DNA of 64,000 nt from Candidatus Thorarchaeota archaeon (GTDB taxonomy: Archaea > Asgardarchaeota > Thorarchaeia > Thorarchaeales > Thorarchaeaceae), in contig RDOF01000001.1 in assembly GCA_011365025.1 (NCBI GenBank), forward strand, positions 210,283-274,282. Reading direction: 5' to 3'. Position 1 is the first letter of the stretch; every line of letters starts with the position of its first letter. This document shows, piece after piece, positions 7,542 to 13,736 of this stretch. The position numbers and the translations under genes are program-made. Below the pieces are notes generated by a model. The model made no database searches, was not told where the DNA came from, and was given only the letters and a program-made list of their open reading frames with translations.

Positions 7542-8093
7542 ATGAGTTACGACGATAGAGAGCCTGTTGAGGCTACAGTGGCTGAACTAAAGCCACGTAT
7601 GAAGAATGTCACTATTACCTTTAAGGTCATGGAGACTGGTGAAGAGCGAGAGGTCACATCCCGCGATAGCGGAGATAGTCATCGCGTCCTTGATGCTGTG
7701 GTTGGGGATTCAACTGCAGTTGTATCTGTACCCCTTTGGGATGCAAACATCGATGAAGTGGAGATTGGAAGCACTTACACGCTGAAAAATGGTTATACAG
7801 GTCTATACAGAGGCAACCTACGACTCAATATTGGGAAGTATGGTGAACTGGCTGAGGCGAAAGATGCCATAGATGAAGTCAATATGGACCTTGATATGTC
7901 AGCTGAGGAGCATGAAGACACGCGCCGCAGGAGCTATGGTGGTGGCGGTGGTGGCGGCCGAAGCGGCGGTGGTTACGGTAACCGTGATCGCAGCAGTAGC
8001 TATGGTAGTCGAGACTTCAGCAGCGGCTACAGGACTAGGGAAAGTCGTGGCAGCGGTTACGGTGGAAATCGCGACAACCGACGCCGGTACTAA
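7542..8093 (+). CDS. Single OB-fold ssDNA-binding protein with RGG-like tail
   Basis: 183 residues from ATG 7542 (a GTG at 7527 is in frame). Residues about 8-105 form an RPA-type OB fold, with the strand pattern VVSVPLWDANIDEVEIGSTY followed by NGYTGLYRGNLRLNIGKYG. From about residue 125 the tail is Gly, Arg, Ser and Tyr rich, with seven consecutive Gly and SYGSR/GYGNR repeats. It probably coats single-stranded DNA or RNA. Its OB fold resembles the repeated ones of the larger RPA-like protein at 32682-34457. Confidence 0.85.
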   Translation: MSYDDREPVEATVAELKPRMKNVTITFKVMETGEEREVTSRDSGDSHRVLDAVVGDSTAVVSVPLWDANIDEVEIGSTYTLKNGYTGLYRGNLRLNIGKYGELAEAKDAIDEVNMDLDMSAEEHEDTRRRSYGGGGGGGRSGGGYGNRDRSSSYGSRDFSSGYRTRESRGSGYGGNRDNRRRY

Positions 8094-8120
8094 AAGGCCC
8101 TAGAAAGCTTAACGATTCTA

Positions 8121-8170
8121 TGCAACTGCCAGCAGTTGCAACGACGAGCAGTCTTAATCGAGTGCTCGTC
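8121..8170 (+). terminator. Two adjacent perfect hairpins between convergent genes
   Basis: TGCAACTG (8121-8128) pairs with CAGTTGCA (8133-8140) around the loop CCAG, and GACGAGCA (8143-8150) pairs with TGCTCGTC (8163-8170) around a 12-nt loop. Both stems are perfect 8-bp helices 2 nt apart, 28 bp after the OB-fold gene stop and about 100 bp before the end of the oppositely oriented membrane-protein gene. A terminator or 3'-end structure is the likely role; a small RNA is possible. Confidence 0.5.
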
Positions 8171-8268
8171 ATACTATTTCTAACATTTTGAAAAATGGAC
8201 AGCATGCTAGCGAGCCACAGAATATGCTTGTTGCTGTTTAAACCAGATGAATGCACCAATTCCCTGCG

Positions 8269-8721
8269 CTACTTGCCTACTAAGGCAACTGGCTTCAAAT
8301 GAATCAATGCAATTCCGAGGAGTAGAAGAATCGGAATTGGAATTACGACAGGGTACATGACTTCCCCACCCGGTGCTATGGTGAATGGCATTCCGAACAA
8401 GACTGGGAGAGAGAGAAGTAGGGGATGTAGCTGGGCGTAGATTCCTACAATCACTGTCCTTGTCCTGTTTGTTCTGCCTTGGCAGTATCGAATCATTTGT
8501 ATGATGAAAAGAAAATTGACTACGTAATATGGCAAGAGATGGATAGTGTTGTCAAAGAGAGAAAATCTCGAGAGCGACTCAACATAGCGCCAAACCACTG
8601 CTTCGATTGAATTCCAGCCATATGGATTCAAGTCAAGATGATATGCGAATGGAACAAGGAGAGCAATCAGCGTCATTAGTAGGCCAATCTGAGATGGTCT
8701 TGAGATTTGAGACTTGTTCAT
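8269..8721 (-). CDS. Hypothetical four-helix membrane protein
   Basis: 150 residues with four hydrophobic stretches, near residues 13-30, 60-77, 90-110 and 122-147. There is a polar, Arg-rich loop (CQGRTNRTRT) in the middle. I recognise no family motif. It is a single gene on the minus strand, convergent with the OB-fold gene and divergent from glyA. Confidence 0.6.
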   Translation of the reverse strand: MNKSQISRPSQIGLLMTLIALLVPFAYHLDLNPYGWNSIEAVVWRYVESLSRFSLFDNTIHLLPYYVVNFLFIIQMIRYCQGRTNRTRTVIVGIYAQLHPLLLSLPVLFGMPFTIAPGGEVMYPVVIPIPILLLLGIALIHLKPVALVGK

Positions 8722-8944
8722 GAGATTATCATTTTTGGATTCCTGATGGTATCCATATTTGCATTCCTTTCAAAGCCAACTCGACCTGACTCCGGCCACA
8801 GGTTGGATGATATGGTTGATACTGTGAGCTAGAGATGATATTTAGAGTGCAAGTGAGTGCTGACTATTGCGATGTTGAAATCGTTTTGGTCGTAAGCCAT
8901 ATAACGAGGGCGCAAGTAGCTTCAGTTAGTGTATAGGTTCAGGA

Positions 8945-10276
8945 GTGTCCAACTTGAGCGACCATAAGAAAATCTACGACAGAGTATTCAACCTTTTAGA
9001 AAGTCATGATAATTGGATGAGAAACACAATTAATCTGATTGCCTCTGAGAACGTTTCATCTCCTGCAGTTAGGTCTGCAATAGTAAGCGATTTTCGGGAC
9101 CGTTATGCAGAGGGCTGGCCTGGAGAACGGGTCTATGCAGGCTGCAAGTACATCGATGAGGTTGAGTTAGTATGTATCGACCTCGCGAAGGAGATATTCA
9201 AAGCAGAGTTTGCAGATGTTCGTCCAATCTCTGGAGTCGTTGCGAATCTGGCCATGTATACTGCAGCAATGGAACCTGGCGATAGAATGATGGCCCTATC
9301 AATTGCACACGGAGGCCACATCTCTCACGCGCGAAAAGACCTTGGTGGAACTGCAGGCCAGATTAGAGGACACAAAGTGCGCAATTGGGTCTTCAACGAT
9401 GAGGAATTCAACATCGACATCGATGGCAGCATTGAGCTTATTCGTTCCCTTCAAGAAAAGGGCGATGAGATCAAGTTTCTTCTCTTCGGAGGAAGTGTGT
9501 TTCCATTCCCGCATCCTGTGAAGGAGTTCCGGGACATTGCAGACGAGTACGGAATGACAATCGGATATGACTCGGCACATGTGACTGGTTTAATTGGTGC
9601 CGGTCGATTTCAGGATCCTCTGCGGGAGGGGGCAGACATGATGACCCTGTCAACCCATAAGACACTGCCAGGTCCTCAACATGGATGTGTTGTGGCTAAG
9701 GAGGAGTTTGCAGATGCCATTAAGCGTGCCTCTTTTCCAGGACTGCTGAGTAATCACCACCTCCATAATGTAGCAGGATTCGCCATCGCACTTGCTGAGA
9801 TGCTTGAGTTTGGGGTCGATTACACCGGTCAGATTCTCAAGAACGCCAAGGCTCTTGCCCAGTCACTCCACGACAGAGGTTGGAGTGTCATTGCTGAGCA
9901 TAAGGGCTTCACTGAGTCACATGTCATTCTGGTTGATGTCACTGAAACCCCGATGAAGGATGGCAGTATTGTTGAGGAACAGCTTGAAGATGCAAATATC
10001 GTGATTAACAGGAACCTCTTGCCATGGGACAAGAAAAGAGGCCGCGACTACAGGACTCCCGGTGGCATTCGACTTGGAACAAGTGAGATGACTAGGTTGG
10101 GGATGAAGGAGTCGGAGATGGATGCCATCGCTGAGTTCATGACACGCATTGTGATGAGGGGCGAAGATGTCAAGAAGATAGCCAGCGAAGTCGGCGAGTT
10201 CAGAAAGGACTACCAGAAGGTCCACTATGCCTTTGACACCGAAACTGATGCCTATGCTCATCTAAGATTCATGTAA
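8945..10276 (+). CDS. glyA: Serine hydroxymethyltransferase
   Basis: 443 residues from GTG 8945. SHMT interconverts serine and glycine while moving a one-carbon unit to or from a folate or pterin carrier. Visible features: INLIASENVSSPAVR at the N-terminus, the PLP lysine in MTLSTHKTLPGPQHG, and GYDSAHVTGLI holding the cofactor aspartate and histidine. The C-terminal RLGTSEMTRLGMKE is typical. The window also holds GcvT, GcvH and pterin biosynthesis genes, consistent with a pterin-based C1 pathway. It is followed by a hairpin and a MazG-like gene in the same direction. Confidence 0.95.
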   Translation: MSNLSDHKKIYDRVFNLLESHDNWMRNTINLIASENVSSPAVRSAIVSDFRDRYAEGWPGERVYAGCKYIDEVELVCIDLAKEIFKAEFADVRPISGVVANLAMYTAAMEPGDRMMALSIAHGGHISHARKDLGGTAGQIRGHKVRNWVFNDEEFNIDIDGSIELIRSLQEKGDEIKFLLFGGSVFPFPHPVKEFRDIADEYGMTIGYDSAHVTGLIGAGRFQDPLREGADMMTLSTHKTLPGPQHGCVVAKEEFADAIKRASFPGLLSNHHLHNVAGFAIALAEMLEFGVDYTGQILKNAKALAQSLHDRGWSVIAEHKGFTESHVILVDVTETPMKDGSIVEEQLEDANIVINRNLLPWDKKRGRDYRTPGGIRLGTSEMTRLGMKESEMDAIAEFMTRIVMRGEDVKKIASEVGEFRKDYQKVHYAFDTETDAYAHLRFM

Positions 10277-10277
10277 T

Positions 10278-10310
10278 GGTCTGCCAGATGGCAGACCCCC
10301 TCTCTGGGGG
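10278..10310 (+). promoter_or_regulatory. Overlapping alternative hairpins before the MazG-like gene
   Basis: Right after the glyA stop, GGTCTGCC (10278-10285) pairs with GGCAGACC (10290-10297). CCCCC (10296-10300) can instead pair with GGGGG (10306-10310), which directly precedes the start codon. The two helices share bases 10296-10297, so they exclude each other in part. The layout could be a glyA terminator or a translational switch that hides the G-rich ribosome site. Confidence 0.45.
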
Positions 10311-10613
10311 ATGATGATGGATACGAAAGAAGCCCAGGAATTGATGCGCAAAATCTACCTTGAGCGGGACAAAGAACGTGGTCTGGAGCGGACACTCCTA
10401 CGAACCTTTCAGGAATTGGGCGAACTCAGCGATGCTATCCTCAAGGAAGGGAGCAAGGACGAGGTCAGTGATGAAATAGGGGATGTCTTTGCATGGCTCT
10501 GTTCCTTGGCCAACCTCGTGGATGTTGATATCTCGGAAGCATTGGCAAGGAAGTATCCTGGGACCTGCTGCAGATGTGGCAAATCCCCATGCGAGTGTAC
10601 CGAGTCCCCCTAG
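10311..10613 (+). CDS. MazG-like nucleotide pyrophosphohydrolase with zinc knuckle
   Basis: 100 residues; three consecutive ATG codons at 10311, 10314 and 10317 can each start it. The helical ELGELSDAILKEGSKDEVSD then EIGDVFAWLCSLAN carries the acidic EExxE...ExxD-type metal site of the MazG/dUTPase-2 superfamily, which hydrolyses NTPs to NMPs to clean nucleotide pools. A short Cys-rich tail (CCRCGKSPCEC) is added after the fold. It is probably co-transcribed with glyA. Confidence 0.75.
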   Translation: MMMDTKEAQELMRKIYLERDKERGLERTLLRTFQELGELSDAILKEGSKDEVSDEIGDVFAWLCSLANLVDVDISEALARKYPGTCCRCGKSPCECTESP

Positions 10614-10685
10614 ATTCAGGACTTGTGCATTCCAAACAGAGGGCTTTAATCCCCATTTGTTACCCAGACAGGATTGGTGATTTAA

Positions 10686-11225
10686 CTGCGGACTACAGCT
10701 CAATACTGTCGTGAATGTGGGAAATCTATTCCTGCTGATGCCAAAAAATGTCCCAACTGTGGGAATCCAGTCACCCGGGTCTCGACGCCTCGGCAGGGTC
10801 GCGATACGGTTATGAAACCAATATCGAAAAAACCAATGATGATCTCTAGTTCCGAAACGGGTCTTGCTGGTTCGAATCAGGAGATAGGAACGTATCAGAT
10901 TGCCGATGGATTCGTTCTCAACACGAAGACCGGTGACGTTTGGAGATATGATGAGAACTCAAACAAGCTTAAGATTGTGGAGAGAGAGGACTCACTCCTG
11001 ACTTCAGTGGAAAAGATGAGAGTATACATTGGCCATTCAGAGGAAATTGACAGATGGGTGGGAGCATGGGAAGAGAAATTGTCAGAGATAGGCGATGACT
11101 CGCAACTGGCGAATATTGACATGCAAAACACACTGCAAAAACAGCAGCAATTAATCCAGATGATGTCGAACATTTCGAAGACGCTGCATGATACAGCAAT
11201 GGCCGTCATCAGGAAGATTGGATAG
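10686..11225 (+). CDS. Zinc-ribbon protein with probable CTG start
   Basis: 179 residues if CTG 10686 starts translation. The N-terminus YCRECGKSIPADAKKCPNCG is a clear double-CxxC zinc ribbon, followed by a linker, a small strand-rich part (YQIADGFVLNTKTGDVWRYD) and a helical C-terminus with an amphipathic Gln-rich stretch. A TAA lies directly upstream at 10683-10685 and no ATG, GTG or TTG occurs in frame before 10812, which would delete the ribbon. GGTGAT at 10676-10681, the archaeal ribosome-site consensus, sits 4 nt before the CTG. Function unknown. Confidence 0.65.
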   Translation: MRTTAQYCRECGKSIPADAKKCPNCGNPVTRVSTPRQGRDTVMKPISKKPMMISSSETGLAGSNQEIGTYQIADGFVLNTKTGDVWRYDENSNKLKIVEREDSLLTSVEKMRVYIGHSEEIDRWVGAWEEKLSEIGDDSQLANIDMQNTLQKQQQLIQMMSNISKTLHDTAMAVIRKIG

Positions 11226-11362
11226 TATTCAAACATGCACAATATCACCTGAGGAATTGGATGATAACCGCCGAGGATGCGGGAGAGTTCCTATGGGTGG
11301 ATGGAAGATTCTAGTGAATTGGCAATCTTGGTAGTTTCCAACGAGCGGCCCTTCACGTAATA

Positions 11363-11629
11363 CTAGGCCCTCTTTCTCCAGCAGGGCTTGTTGATATCGC
11401 TCTTGAATCGCTGCGGCCGGCCAGTGACGCCTATTACGGATGGATTTGTACAAGTGATGTATAGACCATCACCGAGGGAATAGGTCTTTGAGTTATAATA
11501 GCAATTGGCGCAGGTCCTGAATGTGGCCGAGTCCTTTTCGGAAACCGGCGCCTTGACTCCACGTAGGGCCCTCTCAGCTAGCAAATCAACATTGTCGTTA
11601 CTCCTACCCTTCATCTCATTGAACCTCAA
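11363..11629 (-). CDS. Hypothetical small cysteine-containing protein
   Basis: 88 residues. CANCYYNSKTYSLGDGLYIT then C...KPCW gives four spaced cysteines, which may bind zinc. The N-terminal half is charged and helical. No family recognised. It lies alone on the minus strand between a zinc-ribbon gene and Sec61-beta, both on the plus strand. Confidence 0.5.
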   Translation of the reverse strand: MRFNEMKGRSNDNVDLLAERALRGVKAPVSEKDSATFRTCANCYYNSKTYSLGDGLYITCTNPSVIGVTGRPQRFKSDINKPCWRKRA

Positions 11630-11790
11630 GTGCTCCTTCTCCTCCTGGGTTATATTTCTTGGTGATGCAAATCAGACAATACAGAACGCCTGAGTATAGT
11701 GAGATGCCCAGACATCTTAGAGTCTTCACGGGTCAAAAGGATTAAAAGCTCTACACAGGTTCAACTTCCTTGCTCAGGAGACGCATAACC

Positions 11791-11988
11791 ATGCCAAAGA
11801 CCGCCAAGAAGAGAAAATCGAAACGCGGAGAAGGTCCGATGCCCTCAGGCGGGGCAGGTTTGATAAGATTCTTCGAGGATGAAACCCCCGGAATCAAGGT
11901 AGGTCCGACGCTGGTCGTGGTATTTGCAGCTATGCTTCTGATCGGGGTGGTCATAGCCCATATTGCAACTCAGTTTGGCTGGATATAA
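11791..11988 (+). CDS. Preprotein translocase Sec61-beta subunit
   Basis: 65 residues from ATG 11791; a TTG at 11770 is in frame but less likely. It has a basic cytosolic start (KTAKKRKSKRG), then the family block GGAGLIRFFEDETPGIKVGP, then a single membrane helix at the C-terminus. Sec61-beta is the small tail-anchored partner of SecY and SecE in the protein-conducting channel. An AT-rich ATTAAAAG lies about 50 bp upstream and could be the TATA box. Confidence 0.9.
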   Translation: MPKTAKKRKSKRGEGPMPSGGAGLIRFFEDETPGIKVGPTLVVVFAAMLLIGVVIAHIATQFGWI

Positions 11989-12028
11989 AGCCCTGTGTGG
12001 ATTAAGCAGAGTGGACATGCCCCAAGGG

Positions 12029-12036
12029 TTATAAAG
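12029..12036 (+). promoter_or_regulatory. TATA box of the eL44-eS27-aIF2-alpha-nop10 cluster
   Basis: TTATAAAG lies 46 bp upstream of the eL44 start at 12082 and is preceded by AAGGG. Transcription would begin about 25 bp downstream, near 12060, leaving a short leader that contains the ribosome site GGTGAT. Confidence 0.5.
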
Positions 12037-12081
12037 AACCTGAATTCGCGTTCCAAACGCACAATACTTGGTGATTTAGAA

Positions 12082-12363
12082 ATGAAGATGAAGGCTGAAA
12101 TGAACAAGTACTGTCCTCGGTGTAAGAAACATACCGAGCATTCTGTTTCCATCTATAAGGCCGGCAAGAGGCGAAGTGCGGCCCAAGGAGAACGTAGAAT
12201 GAAGAGGAAGACAAAGGGCTACGGTTCATTTCCAAAGAATATCCAGAAGCGTTTTTCGAAGACCACCAAGAAGACTGTACTGAAGTACAAATGCAAAGAG
12301 TGCGACTATACAATTCAGTCCAAGGGCCTGCGACTGAAGAAGGTCGAGGTACTACGGGCATAG
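12082..12363 (+). CDS. rpl44e: Ribosomal protein eL44 (L44e)
   Basis: 93 residues from ATG 12082, preceded by TTGGTGATTTAGAA. Large-subunit protein with two zinc-binding CxxC pairs: YCPRCKKHTEH near the start and YKCKECDY near residue 75. It is strongly basic in the middle (GKRRSAAQGERRMKRKTKGY). The frame upstream of 12082 is not protein-like. It is first in a run with eS27, aIF2-alpha and Nop10, a conserved archaeal order. Confidence 0.95.
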   Translation: MKMKAEMNKYCPRCKKHTEHSVSIYKAGKRRSAAQGERRMKRKTKGYGSFPKNIQKRFSKTTKKTVLKYKCKECDYTIQSKGLRLKKVEVLRA

Positions 12364-12366
12364 GTG

Positions 12367-12573
12367 ATGAGATTGACGAAGGGAGAGATAATTCAGCAGC
12401 CAAAGTCAAGATTTCTGAAGGTCAAATGCCTGGACTGCGAGAACGAGCAAATCATCTTCGCCAATGCTACAACAGAAGTCAAATGCCTCAAGTGTGAGAA
12501 GATCTTGGCAAAGCCGAGTGGCGGGAAGGCTAAGCTAGAGTCAACTGCTCGCGAATTGGATCAGTTCGCCTAG
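12367..12573 (+). CDS. rps27e: Ribosomal protein eS27 (S27e)
   Basis: 68 residues from ATG 12367; the GTG at 12364 is part of the ribosome site TAGGTGATG. The zinc finger is KCLDCENEQIIF then KCLKCEKILAKPSGG, as in all eS27 proteins. It begins 3 bp after the eL44 stop, so translation is probably coupled. Confidence 0.95.
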   Translation: MRLTKGEIIQQPKSRFLKVKCLDCENEQIIFANATTEVKCLKCEKILAKPSGGKAKLESTARELDQFA

Positions 12574-12705
12574 GTTCTCTCCAATTTTTCAGTACTATCC
12601 CCTTAGGTCGAGCAAGAGCTGCTCAGTTTGGTTTTGGGGACCCACTCCCAAATCTATATTAACGTCGCAAAGCGGTTTTGATTAAGTGCCTTTTCTGGAG
12701 TGAGA

Positions 12706-13503
12706 ATGATGGTCCTAAAGCGTGCCGAATGGCCAAGTCCAGATGAATATGCCGTAGCTGTTGCGACAAAGGTTGCCCCATACGGGGCCTATGTCACGTT
12801 GCCTGAATATGGAGATAAGGAGGGCTTCATTCATATCTCTGAGATAAGCAGTACCTGGGTTCGCAATATTCGAAACCATATCCATGAGAACCAAAGAGTC
12901 GTTGTTAAGGTACTCCAGATTGATACTCAAAAGAAACACATAGACTGCTCGCTAAGACGGGTGTCCAGCGAGGTGAAAAGAAGCAAGAACAACGAATGGA
13001 AGAGGGCCCAAAAAGCCGAGAAGTTCTTGGAGTTGATAGCTAAGGAGAATGAGATGAGTCTCAAAGAGGTCTATGACCAGCTAGGGTGGCCAATTGAGGA
13101 TTCATTTGGAGAGATTTACAAGGGTTTGGAAGTCACAGCAGATCTTGGAATAGAGGCATTAGAGGCTGTGGAAACTACCAAGAAGCTGAAGAAACAAGTA
13201 GCAGATTTAGCCAGAGCGAGAATCGAGATTCCATTTGTTGAGATTGAGGGGGAGATGAAAATTCAGGTGGGAGGTCCTGAAGGAGTTGAGGTCATCAAAA
13301 AGGCACTAGTAGATGGTCTTGCAACGAATGATGAATCAAGCAAGTCAACGGTGGAGATATACACTCTCGGTTCGCCACGCTACAAATTGCGGATTGTTAG
13401 TCCAGATTACAAGGAAGGTGAAGAACTGCTCTCAGAGATTCTCGGTAAGGTTACCAAGACCGTTGAAGCAAGTGGCGGTACTTTTCTCTTCGAACGTAAG
13501 TAG
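12706..13503 (+). CDS. Translation initiation factor aIF2, alpha subunit
   Basis: 265 residues from ATG 12706. The N-terminal S1 domain reads VAPYGAYVTLPEYGDKEGFI then HISEISSTWVRNIRNH, followed by the helical domain and a C-terminal alpha/beta domain (LGSPRYKLRIVSPDYKEGEE). aIF2 brings initiator tRNA to the small ribosomal subunit. The position after eS27 and before Nop10 is the classical archaeal order. The family is recognisable over its full length. Confidence 0.95.
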   Translation: MMVLKRAEWPSPDEYAVAVATKVAPYGAYVTLPEYGDKEGFIHISEISSTWVRNIRNHIHENQRVVVKVLQIDTQKKHIDCSLRRVSSEVKRSKNNEWKRAQKAEKFLELIAKENEMSLKEVYDQLGWPIEDSFGEIYKGLEVTADLGIEALEAVETTKKLKKQVADLARARIEIPFVEIEGEMKIQVGGPEGVEVIKKALVDGLATNDESSKSTVEIYTLGSPRYKLRIVSPDYKEGEELLSEILGKVTKTVEASGGTFLFERK

Positions 13504-13512
13504 GGGCTATTA

Positions 13513-13683
13513 ATGAGTCGTCTTCAGAAATGTACAGAATGTGGTACATACACGCTAAACGAAGAACTGTGTCCAAAATGCGGCAACCCAGTTTCTACAC
13601 CCCATCCGCCCAAGTATAGCCCTCAGGATAGATATGGCGAATACCGAAGAAAGGCGAAACGCAAGACAGGTTCCGTTAGTTAG
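13513..13683 (+). CDS. nop10: H/ACA RNP protein Nop10
   Basis: 56 residues: MSRLQKCTECGTYTLNEELC then PKCGNPVSTPHPPKYSPQDR and a basic tail. The zinc ribbon followed by the PPKYSPQDRYGEYRR motif is diagnostic of Nop10, which links Cbf5 and L7Ae in the H/ACA pseudouridylation complex. It starts 9 bp after aIF2-alpha and completes this translation cluster. It converges on aglB. Confidence 0.95.
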   Translation: MSRLQKCTECGTYTLNEELCPKCGNPVSTPHPPKYSPQDRYGEYRRKAKRKTGSVS

Positions 13684-13736
13684 ATATGAGAAAGTGTGGC
13701 GACTGGTTAGGAACCAATCGCCAGATTCTATAGCGA

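Noticed and set aside
8770..8900. Possible box C/D guide RNA near GGATGATATGG and TGCTGACT
   Set aside because: The C box does not match RTGATGA and there is no clear C'/D' pair or guide terminal stem.
10855..10885. GGTTCGAATC resembling a tRNA T-loop
   Set aside because: It lies inside the zinc-ribbon protein frame and has no acceptor or anticodon stems around it.
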